A DNA stretch of 50,071 bases from Bacillota bacterium. GTDB taxonomy: Bacteria; Bacillota; Clostridia; Acetivibrionales; DSM-2933. Numbering within the stretch: the first letter of the stretch is position 1; each line of letters starts with the position of its first letter. The stretch covers positions 1 to 50,071 of the forward strand of contig JAEYYB010000099.1 of the NCBI GenBank assembly GCA_023430975.1, written 5' to 3'. The notes beneath the pieces are model-generated. The model was not told the origin of the DNA and made no database searches. It saw only the letters and a list, made by a program, of their open reading frames with translations. Below are positions 28,454-36,804 of this stretch, piece after piece. Made by a program: the position numbers and the translations under genes.

Positions 28454-29473
28454 TTACAACCCCCTTATGAAAAATTCATCTTTGAGATTTTCAATAGACT
28501 TTATTGATATCCTTTTAAACTGGTACTTACCTTTTAGATATTCGATATTACCCCTCCTTTGTCCAATAATATCACAAATGTATTTCTTATCTGTATAAAT
28601 AATTATATCATGTTCTTCAAATAAAGAATACTCTTTTATATAATTTTCTATCCGATTAAGCCATAACCTGGATTCAACCAACTGCCTGAAGGATGGGTGA
28701 AAAGGTCCTCCTGCAACATCAAAATCGTTATTGATGTTGTCTGTTGGCTGTAACCCTATTCTTATAACCTTAATGCCGTTTTCATTGTATAGTTCCAAGA
28801 GCTTTGCACATAAGCTCACTGCCTCCTCAAGCTCCAATGGGGTATATCTTCCCTCATTATACATTTTCTCAAGATAAGTATTTCTGACCACTAATGTTGG
28901 ATAAATCCTAACAATTTGAGGACTTAGCTCAATAACTTTTCTGGCAGTATCCATATCTTTTTCATAATTAGAACCCGGAAGGCCTATCATAGTCTGAATA
29001 CCCAATCCTATTGTGCTTTCCTTTATAAGACTGCATGCCTTATATACATCATCAGGACTGTGCCCACGCCCGCTTGTTTTGAGAACATCTTCATCAAGGC
29101 TCTGTACTCCAAGTTCAACCATCTTAACATTATACTTTTTTAATCTGTTAAGGATTTCAGAATTAATATAATCAGGTCTCGTAGATAGCCGTATACCTTT
29201 AATCCTGCCCTGCACTACATACTCATTTGCTGCCTCCAAAAACATTATCTGTTTTGTATCTTCAATACCTGTAAAGCTTCCACCGTAAAATCCTATTTCT
29301 ATATAGCTGTCGCTTTGTGCAGTAGATAGATGTGAATCAATAGTGTCATACATCTTTTCAACTGTCATTTCCTCTGTTTGCCCACTGATTGCTTTCTGGT
29401 TGCAGTAGATGCAATCAAAAGGACATCCCTTATGGGGAATAAAAACAGGAATAACCATATGTTTTTTACTCAC
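28454..29473 (-). CDS. Elp3-like radical SAM protein, function unknown
   Basis: 339 residues. The radical SAM cluster motif CxxxCxxC is in GCPFDCIYCNQ near residue 17. The barrel continues with FYGGSFTGI, LSTRPDYI and VELGVQSLDEDVL, as in the oxygen-independent coproporphyrinogen oxidase/Elp3 branch. There is no GNAT acetyltransferase domain, so it is not a full Elp3. It starts with GTG, seven bases after AAGG, and ends the rnc transcript, 9 nt after rnc. In other clostridia a protein of this kind is found beside rnc. A tRNA modification role is a guess. Confidence 0.85.
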   Translation of the reverse strand: MSKKHMVIPVFIPHKGCPFDCIYCNQKAISGQTEEMTVEKMYDTIDSHLSTAQSDSYIEIGFYGGSFTGIEDTKQIMFLEAANEYVVQGRIKGIRLSTRPDYINSEILNRLKKYNVKMVELGVQSLDEDVLKTSGRGHSPDDVYKACSLIKESTIGLGIQTMIGLPGSNYEKDMDTARKVIELSPQIVRIYPTLVVRNTYLEKMYNEGRYTPLELEEAVSLCAKLLELYNENGIKVIRIGLQPTDNINNDFDVAGGPFHPSFRQLVESRLWLNRIENYIKEYSLFEEHDIIIYTDKKYICDIIGQRRGNIEYLKGKYQFKRISIKSIENLKDEFFIRGL

Positions 29474-29482
29474 ATTATCACC

Positions 29483-30196
29483 TTATTTTGCATTTATAGT
29501 CTCCAAAGCTGCTTTTGCTGCAGCTTGTTCGGCTTCCTTTTTGCTCTTTCCCTTACCTTGTCCAACAACTCTATCCATAACCTTTACCTGTGCTACAAAT
29601 TCCTTGTCATGGTCAGGCCCATTTTCTTCCAATATCTCATAACCTATTTTCTTTTCTCCATCCTTTTGCACGATTTCCTGGAACTGGGTCTTGTAATCCA
29701 GAAAAATTATTCCCAAAACCGAGTCTTTAATTAGATGATCCATCTGTTGATGAATAAAGGCCTTCACATTTTTCATGCCTCCATCAAGGTAAACAGCACC
29801 AATAACTGCTTCAAATGCATCAGATAAAATTGAGGTTCTCGTTCTGCCCCCGCTTAGATCCTCACCTTTTCCCAGTAAAAGAAATTTGCCTACCTCTATG
29901 TTGTTGGAGCACTTGACCAAAGACTGTTCGCATACGACATTTGCCCTTACTTTTGTTAGCTGACCCTCTGATAGATTGGGATAATTATTATATATTGTTT
30001 CACTAATAATAATGTTTAGTACCGCATCACCTAGAAATTCAAGTCTTTCGTTGCTTTTAAGCTTTTCATTCCTATTCTCATTTGCATAGGAGCTATGAGT
30101 TAGTGCCAAAACAATATTTTTTTTGTTTTTAAACTTGTAGCTTATCTTCTCTTCGAATTCATTAAGATTTTCCAAAAGCATATTCAAATTAATCAT
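29483..30196 (-). CDS. rnc: ribonuclease III
   Basis: Cleaves double-stranded RNA in rRNA processing and mRNA turnover. 237 residues: the catalytic domain has the signature NERLEFLGDAVLNI with the metal-binding acidic residues, and EAVIGAVYLD. A C-terminal dsRNA-binding domain follows (DYKTQFQEIVQ, GKSKKEAEQAAAKAAL). I start at the ATG at 30196 with GGAGG five bases upstream, giving the usual length; 15 further upstream codons precede that site. A shrunken palindromic element lies just upstream in its leader (30214-30250). Confidence 0.97.
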   Translation of the reverse strand: MINLNMLLENLNEFEEKISYKFKNKKNIVLALTHSSYANENRNEKLKSNERLEFLGDAVLNIIISETIYNNYPNLSEGQLTKVRANVVCEQSLVKCSNNIEVGKFLLLGKGEDLSGGRTRTSILSDAFEAVIGAVYLDGGMKNVKAFIHQQMDHLIKDSVLGIIFLDYKTQFQEIVQKDGEKKIGYEILEENGPDHDKEFVAQVKVMDRVVGQGKGKSKKEAEQAAAKAALETINAK

Positions 30197-30213
30197 AAAG
30201 CCTCCAAAATCTT

Positions 30214-30250
30214 TATGAAAAGTTATTAATTTTAATAACACTTTTCATAT
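30214..30250. repeat. dispersed palindromic element, derivative E (ends only)
   Basis: ATGAAAAGTTATTAA is followed by TTAATAACACTTTTCAT. This is what remains if copy A-type ends are joined with the whole core deleted. It forms a tight hairpin 18 nt upstream of the rnc start. Confidence 0.55.
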
Positions 30251-30284
30251 AATAACTAATTTTTCAGACAAAAATGTCAATAGA

Positions 30285-30301
30285 GGACGTAAATTACGTC
30301 C
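30285..30301 (-). terminator. palindrome after fabF, possible terminator
   Basis: GGACGTAAATTACGTCC is a perfect inverted repeat about 55 nt past the fabF stop. There is no good T-run, so a protein-binding site is possible instead. Confidence 0.35.
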
Positions 30302-30353
30302 CCTAATCTATACATTATAATTTGCTTCTGTAAGTTATATTACAGATGGATAC

Positions 30354-31595
30354 TTATTCTGCTTTATACTTCTTTAATGTTATAGAAGCATTATGTCCTC
30401 CAAAACCTAATGAATTGGATATTGCATGTTCAATATCAACCTTGCGTCCAACATTAGTAACATAATCAAGATCACATTCAGGATCAGGCGTTTTATAATT
30501 TATTGTAGGAGGTAAAAACCCGTCCTTTAACGCCAATGCAGTAATTATTGCTTCAATTGCACCTGCAGCTCCTAAAAGGTGACCTGTCATTGATTTTGTA
30601 GAACTAACTGCAAGTTTATTGGCATGTGTACCGAAAACTGTTTTAATTGCAGCTGTTTCGAATTTATCATTATACTCTGTTGATGTACCATGTGCATTTA
30701 TATAATTCACATCTTCAGGCTTAATACCTGCATCTTTGACAGCAAGACTCATACATCTTGCTCCGCCTTCACCTTCTGGTGCAGGTGCAACTATGTCATA
30801 AGCATCATTTGTGCAAGCATATCCAATAACTTCAGCTATTATGTTTGCACCTCTTTTTACAGCATGGTCATACTCTTCCAATATGAGTATACCTGCTCCT
30901 TCACCCATTACAAAACCGTTTCTGTCTGCATCAAAAGGCTTACATGCATCTAATGGATCTTCTGTTGTTGACAATGCCTTCATTGAACAGAATCCCGCAA
31001 TAGATATTGGAGTAATAGCAGCCTCGGCACCGCCTGAAATCATAATGTCTGCATCTCCGCGCTGAATTACTTTATATGCATCTCCAATAGCATTAGTAGA
31101 TGTAGCACAAGCTGTTATAACAGTCTCATTAAATCCTTTTGCACCATATTGTATCGCAATACGTCCTGAAGCCATATTTGCAATCATCATTGGAATAAAG
31201 AATGGACTTACCCTTCCCGGCCCCTTATTAATTAATGCCTCATGTTGATTCTCAAAAGTCTCGATTCCGCCTATACCAGAACCTACTATACATCCAAATC
31301 TAGTGTGGTCTATCTTTTCCAAATCCAGACCGGACATTTCAATAGCTTCCTTTGAAGCAGCCATAGCATATTGAGTATATCTATCCATTCTCTTCGCTTC
31401 TTTTTTGTCCATATATAATGTTGGATCAAAATCCTTTATCTCTGCCGCAACCTTACAAGTATAATTTGCAGTATCAAAACGTTCAATAGAACTAATACCA
31501 CATTTACCTTCCTTAATTGAATTCCAGAATTTATCAACATCAAAACCTAACGATGATATAACACCTAGACCTGTAATAACAACTCTCTTCTTCAT
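30354..31595 (-). CDS. fabF: 3-oxoacyl-[acyl-carrier-protein] synthase II
   Basis: Condensing enzyme that elongates acyl-ACP with malonyl-ACP. 413 residues, full family length. The catalytic Cys is in TACATSTNAIGDA and the two His in NAHGTSTEYND and TGHLLGAAG; GFGGHNASI is the C-terminal glycine motif. I start at the ATG at 31595, six bases after AAAGGAGG; the longer in-frame extension lies upstream of that site. It is last in the fab cluster. A terminator stands between it and acpP, so it may have its own promoter or depend on readthrough. Confidence 0.97.
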   Translation of the reverse strand: MKKRVVITGLGVISSLGFDVDKFWNSIKEGKCGISSIERFDTANYTCKVAAEIKDFDPTLYMDKKEAKRMDRYTQYAMAASKEAIEMSGLDLEKIDHTRFGCIVGSGIGGIETFENQHEALINKGPGRVSPFFIPMMIANMASGRIAIQYGAKGFNETVITACATSTNAIGDAYKVIQRGDADIMISGGAEAAITPISIAGFCSMKALSTTEDPLDACKPFDADRNGFVMGEGAGILILEEYDHAVKRGANIIAEVIGYACTNDAYDIVAPAPEGEGGARCMSLAVKDAGIKPEDVNYINAHGTSTEYNDKFETAAIKTVFGTHANKLAVSSTKSMTGHLLGAAGAIEAIITALALKDGFLPPTINYKTPDPECDLDYVTNVGRKVDIEHAISNSLGFGGHNASITLKKYKAE

Positions 31596-31750
31596 ATGAT
31601 ATCCTCCTTTTATATATTCAACCGGAATTTTCAAAATAAAATTTTCAAGATTAATTTTATCAATCTTTTATGCTTAATATATTTCAATAAAGTTCTCATC
31701 TGTTAACAAATGGTAACTTCAATTATTTTTCCAAGTTTTTTACATTTAGC

Positions 31751-31780
31751 AAAAAAGCCCCTTTATAGGGACTTTTTTTT
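31751..31780 (-). terminator. terminator between acpP and fabF
   Basis: On the minus strand AAGTCCCTATAAAGGGGCTT is followed by T6. The hairpin begins at the acpP stop codon itself. It should reduce transcription into fabF and favour a high acpP to fabF ratio. Confidence 0.85.
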
Positions 31781-32003
31781 ATGAGTTATTTTTAATAAAT
31801 TCTACAGCGTCACCCACTGTTGCAATCTTTTCTGCCTCGCTGTCAGGAATTTCGATATCAAATTCTTCTTCAAGCGCCATAATAAGCTCAACTATATCAA
31901 GTGAATCCGCACCCAAATCGTCAATAAATGAAGACTCCATGGCTATATCTTCTTCTTCAACACCTAACTGCTCTACGATTATCTTTTTAACTTTTTCAAA
32001 CAT
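31779..32003 (-). CDS. acpP: acyl carrier protein
   Basis: 74 residues, acidic and helical. The phosphopantetheine attachment Ser is in the motif GADSLDIVELIMALEEEF. It carries growing acyl chains between the Fab enzymes encoded on both sides. AAGGAGG lies before the ATG, and the gene lies 84 nt after fabG. Confidence 0.98.
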   Translation of the reverse strand: MFEKVKKIIVEQLGVEEEDIAMESSFIDDLGADSLDIVELIMALEEEFDIEIPDSEAEKIATVGDAVEFIKNNS

Positions 32004-32087
32004 TATTCATTCACCTCCTTCCACAGGGGGTTAATATTTAACATCTGTTTGTGAATGTGTTGGTAAAACTTTCACATAAAGATATTA

Positions 32088-32825
32088 TTACATTACCAGC
32101 CCGCCGTCAATATCTATTACCTGACCAGTTACATAATTTGAATCATCAGAAGCCAAAAAAGCCACAACATTCGCCACATCTTCAGGTGTCCCGAACCTTC
32201 CGAGGGGAATATTTTTTAAATAATTGTTTCTGACTTCTTCGGGTAATACATCGGTCATATCACTCTCAATAAGCCCCGGTGTAACCACATTACAGGTAAT
32301 ACCACGTGACGCAAGTTCCTTAGCAACAGTTTTGGTCATACCAATAAGCCCAGCTTTTGACGCAGAATAGTTAATCTGTCCCTGATTACCATATCTACCT
32401 GCTACTGAACCAATATTCACAATTTTTCCAGCTCTCTTTTTAATCATTACCTTGGAAACATATTTGGTACATAAGAATGAACCTTTAAGATTAACGTCCA
32501 AAACAGCATCCCAATCCTCCACGGACATCATGGCTAAAGGCTTATCTTTAGTTATACCTGCGTTGTTAACAAGGATATCAATACTTCCAAAGGCTTCTAC
32601 TGCTGATTTGACCATTTGCTTAACATCTTCTTCATTTTTGACATTTCCTTTTGAAACAATCACATTATAGCCTGCTGCCTTAAATTCCTCTTCTGTTTTA
32701 TAAATAGTATCTGAAACGCCGTTTAAAACGATGTTAGCACCCATCTGGGCCAGTTTTAATGCGATTGCCTTTCCCAGTCCTCTGGAAGAACCAGTAACAA
32801 CTGCAGTTTTCCCCTTTAGCTGCAT
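32088..32825 (-). CDS. fabG: 3-oxoacyl-[acyl-carrier-protein] reductase
   Basis: NADPH-dependent reduction of 3-ketoacyl-ACP. A short-chain dehydrogenase of 245 residues with TGSSRGLGKAIA (cofactor loop), NNAG and the catalytic Ser-Tyr-Lys in IGSVAGRYGNQGQINYSASKAG. The C-terminus VTGQVIDIDGGLVM is typical. Two ATGs are possible: 32834 sits one base after AGGAGG, whereas 32825 is about 10 nt away. I choose 32825, which gives MQLKGKTAVVTG. Its ribosome binding site lies in the 15 nt gap after fabD. Confidence 0.96.
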   Translation of the reverse strand: MQLKGKTAVVTGSSRGLGKAIALKLAQMGANIVLNGVSDTIYKTEEEFKAAGYNVIVSKGNVKNEEDVKQMVKSAVEAFGSIDILVNNAGITKDKPLAMMSVEDWDAVLDVNLKGSFLCTKYVSKVMIKKRAGKIVNIGSVAGRYGNQGQINYSASKAGLIGMTKTVAKELASRGITCNVVTPGLIESDMTDVLPEEVRNNYLKNIPLGRFGTPEDVANVVAFLASDDSNYVTGQVIDIDGGLVM

Positions 32826-32840
32826 AGTATTCATTCCTCC

Positions 32841-33770
32841 TTACACCTCTTGCAGTACCTTTTTAAGCGAATCCATGTCTTCCACATTAAATACTCTTGC
32901 TTCTTTGCTTATTTTTTTAATAAATCCGGATAAAGCTTTTCCAGGACCTATTTCAACAAATGTATCAACACCGTCATTTAACATGGTCTTAACGCTTTCT
33001 TCCCAAAGAACAGGACTTGAAACCTGTCTTATGAGTAAGTCCTTAACAACTGATGTATCATTTATGTATTTCGCAGTAACATTAGTAACTAATGGACATT
33101 TAAATTCGCTTAGGCTTATGTTTGCAAGCTCTGCAGCCAATTTTTCACCTGCTGGCTTTAACATGCTGCAATGGAATGGTGCACTTACAGGCAGTATCAT
33201 TGAACGCTTCGCTCCCTTTTCCTTTGTAAGCTCAACGACCTTTTCAACAGCCTTCACCTCTCCTGCAACAACAATCTGCCCAGGGCAATTAAAGTTTGCA
33301 GGCTCTACTATACCATATGAAGCAGCTTCTTTACAACAATCAATAACAGTCTGACCATCAAGGCCCAATATGGCAGCCATTGTGCCAACACCTAATGGAA
33401 CAGCTTCCTGCATGTATTTCCCTCTTTTCTTAACAAGGGCCACAGCATCTTTAAAAAGCATTGTTGAAGCAGCTACATGAGCTGAGTACTCACCAAGGCT
33501 TAAACCAGCTACAACATCAGGCTTTTTACTGTTTTCCAATAATGGCATAAGGCATGCAATACTTGTTGTAAGTATTGTTGGCTGAGTATTTTCTGTTATT
33601 TTTAATGTTTCATCATCACCTTCAAATATCATTTTTTTGATATCAAAGCCAAGGCTTTCAGATGCTTCTTCAAAAATATCGGAGGAAGCTTTAAAGTTTT
33701 CACAGATTTCCTTCCCCATACCGACACTTTGTGCTCCCTGGCCAACGAAAATATAAGCTAATTTACCCAT
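32841..33770 (-). CDS. fabD: malonyl CoA-acyl carrier protein transacylase
   Basis: Loads malonyl groups onto ACP. 309 residues with VGQGAQSVGMGKE at the start, the active-site Ser in GLSLGEYSAHVA, and the catalytic His in PVSAPFHCSML. EIGPGKALSGFIKK is the C-terminal family mark. The ATG at 33770 follows GGAGG and gives the normal length; a 22-codon upstream extension reads through the leader and a degenerate repeat copy. The gap to fabH (about 92 nt) is the widest in this part of the operon because of that repeat. Confidence 0.96.
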   Translation of the reverse strand: MGKLAYIFVGQGAQSVGMGKEICENFKASSDIFEEASESLGFDIKKMIFEGDDETLKITENTQPTILTTSIACLMPLLENSKKPDVVAGLSLGEYSAHVAASTMLFKDAVALVKKRGKYMQEAVPLGVGTMAAILGLDGQTVIDCCKEAASYGIVEPANFNCPGQIVVAGEVKAVEKVVELTKEKGAKRSMILPVSAPFHCSMLKPAGEKLAAELANISLSEFKCPLVTNVTAKYINDTSVVKDLLIRQVSSPVLWEESVKTMLNDGVDTFVEIGPGKALSGFIKKISKEARVFNVEDMDSLKKVLQEV

Positions 33771-33805
33771 TATTACCTCCAAATAAACTGTATTAATCAA
33801 GTATA

Positions 33806-33865
33806 TTAAAATCACTATTAATCTTACATTTAGCATGTCAATATAACGAATTTATTTAATCACTA
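33806..33865. repeat. dispersed palindromic element, derivative D (degenerate)
   Basis: The segment 33814-33850 aligns with the left part of copies B and C (TAATCTTACATTT, then GC, then ATAACGAA). The right end TTTAATCACTACTT resembles their ends, with the middle deleted. It fills the fabH-fabD gap and ends at the fabH stop codon (33863-33865). Confidence 0.55.
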
Positions 33866-34867
33866 CTTACTCCATTTTAAAAGTACTGATCCCCAGGTAA
33901 GACCTCCACCAAATCCAACCAATACTATGTTATCACCCTTTTTAACCAAACCATCCTGAACTGCTTCATAAAGTGCAATAGGAATTGATGCAGATGATGT
34001 ATTTCCATATTTTTGAATATTGGAATATACCTTTTCTCTTGATATATTAAGCCTTTTGGCAGCACCATCAATAATTCTTATATTAGCTTGGTGAGGTACT
34101 ACAAGTGTTACATCATCCAATGTAAGGTTTTTATCGTCAAGTACCTTTATAGTGGACTGTTCCATAACCCTTACAGCAAATTTGAACACTTCTGAACCAT
34201 TCATCCATAAAACTTTTTTATTATCATTTTCCCTTACACTCAAATCATTTTCATTGATTGAGCAGCACGGCATTGTTATATGATGGCCTTCATTACCGTC
34301 AGCCCCCATATATGAGGACAATATGCCATAGCCTTCTTCAACTTGCCCTATAACCATTGCTCCTGCACCATCCCCAAAAAGGATACATGATGCTCTGTCA
34401 TCGTAGTCTACAATCTTAGAAAGGCCTTCACAACCTATAACCAGTATATTTTTATATCCATTAAATCCAGTTTCCAGGAATTGCTTAGCTACAGTCAAAC
34501 CGTACATAAAACCTGAACATGCAGCATTTAAATCAAATGCAGCTGCTTTGGAAGCACCCACCAGCTTTTGTATGATACAAGATGAAGACGGTGTCAAATA
34601 ATCCGGTGTATCGGTAGCAACTATTATAAGGTCAATATCTTCAGGGGTCAATCCTGAATCTTTTATTGCCATCTTTGCAGCCTCTGCACCTAATTCATAG
34701 GCAGGCTGATCCTTATCTAAAATTCTTCTTTCAGATATGCCGGTTCTCTTAACTATCCATTCATCAGAAGTATCAACCTTCTTCTCCAGATCGCTATTTG
34801 TAAGAACATTAGTCGGTATACTTATACCAATACCTAAAACGCCAATTCCAAATCTTTCATTATTCAA
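33863..34867 (-). CDS. fabH: 3-oxoacyl-[acyl-carrier-protein] synthase III
   Basis: Starts fatty acid synthesis by condensing acyl-CoA with malonyl-ACP. 334 residues. The active-site Cys is in LNAACSGFMYGL, the His in VPHQANIRI and the Asn in YGNTSSASIP. The reading frame has no ATG near the front. A TTG at 34876 touches the GGAGG, while the TTG at 34867 is 9 nt from it, so I choose the latter (MNNERFGIGVLGIG). It overlaps the end of plsX by 8 nt, implying translational coupling. Confidence 0.95.
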   Translation of the reverse strand: MNNERFGIGVLGIGISIPTNVLTNSDLEKKVDTSDEWIVKRTGISERRILDKDQPAYELGAEAAKMAIKDSGLTPEDIDLIIVATDTPDYLTPSSSCIIQKLVGASKAAAFDLNAACSGFMYGLTVAKQFLETGFNGYKNILVIGCEGLSKIVDYDDRASCILFGDGAGAMVIGQVEEGYGILSSYMGADGNEGHHITMPCCSINENDLSVRENDNKKVLWMNGSEVFKFAVRVMEQSTIKVLDDKNLTLDDVTLVVPHQANIRIIDGAAKRLNISREKVYSNIQKYGNTSSASIPIALYEAVQDGLVKKGDNIVLVGFGGGLTWGSVLLKWSK

Positions 34868-35870
34868 TATCTTCAACCTCCATATTCTTAAAATCTTCTC
34901 TTATTTGTTCCAGCACATTGCTCTTGACATAGCTTTTCGCACGTATTACAGCATTCTTGATAGCTTTGGCATTAGAGCTTCCATGTGCCTTAATAACCTT
35001 TCCATTAACTCCGAGTAATGGAACTCCTCCGTATTCCGTATAGTCCATATGCTTTTTAAAATTCTTTAATTCCTTCTTTACAAGTAAAGCTGAGATTTTT
35101 GTAAGAAAATTTTTATTAAATATATCTTTTATACTTCCAAACAAATAACCTGCAGCACCTTCCAAAGTTTTGATAAGCACATTTCCTACAAAGCCATCGC
35201 AAACTATTACATCTGCGTCTCCATCCAATACCTGGCGGCCTTCAATATTTCCTATAAAATTAATGTTAGCCTGTTTTAACATTGTATATGAACTTTTAAC
35301 AAGATCATTTCCCTTATTTTCTTCAGCTCCAACATTAACTATACCAACCTTTGGATTTTTAACGCCGAAAACTTCACTTATATATAAAGACCCCATAACA
35401 CCAAACTGCAAAAGGTTACCTGGTTTGCACATTGTATTCGCTCCTGCGTCAACAATGACAGATAGTCCCTTGCTTGTCGGTAAAAAACTCATCAGGGCCG
35501 GTCTGTCCACGCCTTCTATCATTCCTAAAATAATTTTTGATCCTGCCATTAAAGCACCGGTATTACCTGCTGATAGGAAAGCATCTGCCTTTTTATCCTT
35601 TAACATTTCAAGTCCAACTACAATTGAAGAATCCTTTTTTCTTTTTATAGCTTTAACAGGACTATCTTCGTTTGTTATGGCCTCAGTGGCATGATAAACA
35701 TCCAGCCTTTTATTACTAAAATCTTTTTCCTTTAGTATGCTGTTTATCTTGTCTTTGTCACCGACTAAAAGAATATCAAAGTCATCATGTTCATTAATAG
35801 CATCCATGCAACCATGCACTATTTCACGTGGGGCATTATCTCCACCCATTGCGTCTACCAGAATAAGCAA
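34860..35870 (-). CDS. plsX: phosphate acyltransferase PlsX
   Basis: Makes acyl-phosphate from acyl-ACP for phosphatidic acid synthesis, ahead of PlsY (encoded at 45640-46248). 336 residues, with VDAMGGDNAP, LSAGNTGALM, NVGAEENKGN and DGFVGNVLIKT, all family marks. No ATG begins the gene. A GTG at 35879 touches AGGGA, while the TTG at 35870 is about 8 nt from AGGGAG and gives the usual N-terminus. I choose 35870. It is followed directly by fabH, and 73 nt separate it from fapR upstream. Confidence 0.95.
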   Translation of the reverse strand: MLILVDAMGGDNAPREIVHGCMDAINEHDDFDILLVGDKDKINSILKEKDFSNKRLDVYHATEAITNEDSPVKAIKRKKDSSIVVGLEMLKDKKADAFLSAGNTGALMAGSKIILGMIEGVDRPALMSFLPTSKGLSVIVDAGANTMCKPGNLLQFGVMGSLYISEVFGVKNPKVGIVNVGAEENKGNDLVKSSYTMLKQANINFIGNIEGRQVLDGDADVIVCDGFVGNVLIKTLEGAAGYLFGSIKDIFNKNFLTKISALLVKKELKNFKKHMDYTEYGGVPLLGVNGKVIKAHGSSNAKAIKNAVIRAKSYVKSNVLEQIREDFKNMEVEDIE

Positions 35871-35952
35871 TACCTTCACTCCCTAAAACTTTAATAATCG
35901 CAAAACGTTTTCCCTATCCTTATAATATCCAAAAAACCCATATCATACTTTA

Positions 35953-36528
35953 CTATTTTTTATCCACTTTTTCAAGGGATACTAATATGAATTTTCCTCT
36001 AAAAACTTCAACCTGCTTTTCGGTTATCTTAACCCACACAATATAATTATTGGATTTTTGCCGTTTGACCTCAGCCTTTGCCACTAATTTATTTCCCGAA
36101 TATACAGGCATTTTGTACTTGATATTTGCTACACCTACAAGAGCTACATGTGCATCGATAACGGCTATTGCAAGAGATTCTGCCATTGAATAAATAAAAT
36201 GGCCGCGAATTATTTTTGTTTTTTCAAAAGCCATGCCATCATCAGTTTGCAATATGGATATTCCATACTTACCTAAAGTTATATCCAAAAGTTCTCCAAA
36301 AAAATCCTTTACCTGTAGCGATTTAACTTTTCCGTAGCTTTCTTCAGCAACATTTTTCACTCTTTCTCTCAACTCAGGAATTCCAAGTTCCAACCTGTCG
36401 AGCCTTATGGTAGGTATACTGACACTAAACTTTTCGGCTAACTCCTCATCTGTTAAAAATGGATCTTCATTAATCTTTTCTATTAGAGTCTTATGCCGTT
36501 CCTTTTTATGCAGCGATGGCCTGCTCAT
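35953..36528 (-). CDS. fapR: FapR transcriptional regulator of fatty acid synthesis
   Basis: 191 residues. The N-terminal helix-turn-helix (about 5-50, DPFLTDEELAEKFSVSIPTIRLDRLELGI) is followed by a hot-dog effector domain (about 70-185), which in Bacillus FapR binds malonyl-CoA and releases DNA. RGHFIYSMAESLAIAVID is typical of that domain. It heads the plsX-fabH-fabD-fabG-acpP genes. A near-consensus FapR operator lies about 50 nt upstream, so it should repress its own operon. Confidence 0.95.
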   Translation of the reverse strand: MSRPSLHKKERHKTLIEKINEDPFLTDEELAEKFSVSIPTIRLDRLELGIPELRERVKNVAEESYGKVKSLQVKDFFGELLDITLGKYGISILQTDDGMAFEKTKIIRGHFIYSMAESLAIAVIDAHVALVGVANIKYKMPVYSGNKLVAKAEVKRQKSNNYIVWVKITEKQVEVFRGKFILVSLEKVDKK

Positions 36529-36577
36529 TAACTACACCTCTAGGCTTTATAAAAATTATTTGATTTGTATAACTATA

Positions 36578-36596
36578 ATTATTACCTGATAATATT
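36578..36596. promoter_or_regulatory. FapR operator
   Basis: ATTATTACCTGATAATATT matches 16 of 19 positions of the Bacillus FapR box ATTAGTACCTGATACTAAT. A half-site CCTGATAATAA follows at 36599-36609. On the minus strand a TATAAT-like element lies just upstream, so binding would block early transcription. Binding itself is inferred. Confidence 0.75.
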
Positions 36597-36695
36597 TCCT
36601 GATAATAAGAGTATATTATACAATCAGATTATATGCAATATTTAACTTAAAAATTAGTTAAATTTTTTTAGTCTATTATTTTTGCCCATGTAAAA

Positions 36696-36726
36696 GGAAT
36701 GACCAAAATATCAGTCATTCCCCAAC
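36696..36726 (-). terminator. terminator after pgsA
   Basis: GGAATGAC (36696-36703) pairs with GTCATTCC (36714-36721). On the minus strand CCTTTTACATG follows. It lies about 80 nt after the pgsA stop. Confidence 0.65.
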
Positions 36727-36792
36727 AATCTGATTTTTTATATTATTTCTGACTTTTATATTATTACTGATTTTTTATATTTTTAGTAATCT
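36724..36792. repeat. short AT-rich tandem repeats
   Basis: Three imperfect units of about 19 nt beginning CTGA(T/C)TTTT and containing TATATT are arrayed between the pgsA stop and its terminator. Probably slippage; no function seen. Confidence 0.5.
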
Positions 36793-36804
36793 TTCATTCA
36801 TGCC

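Noticed and set aside
32731..33354. 207-codon open frame on the plus strand
   Set aside because: Antisense to fabG and fabD, which are certain.
35170..35694. 174-codon open frame on the plus strand
   Set aside because: Antisense to plsX; no ribosome binding site.
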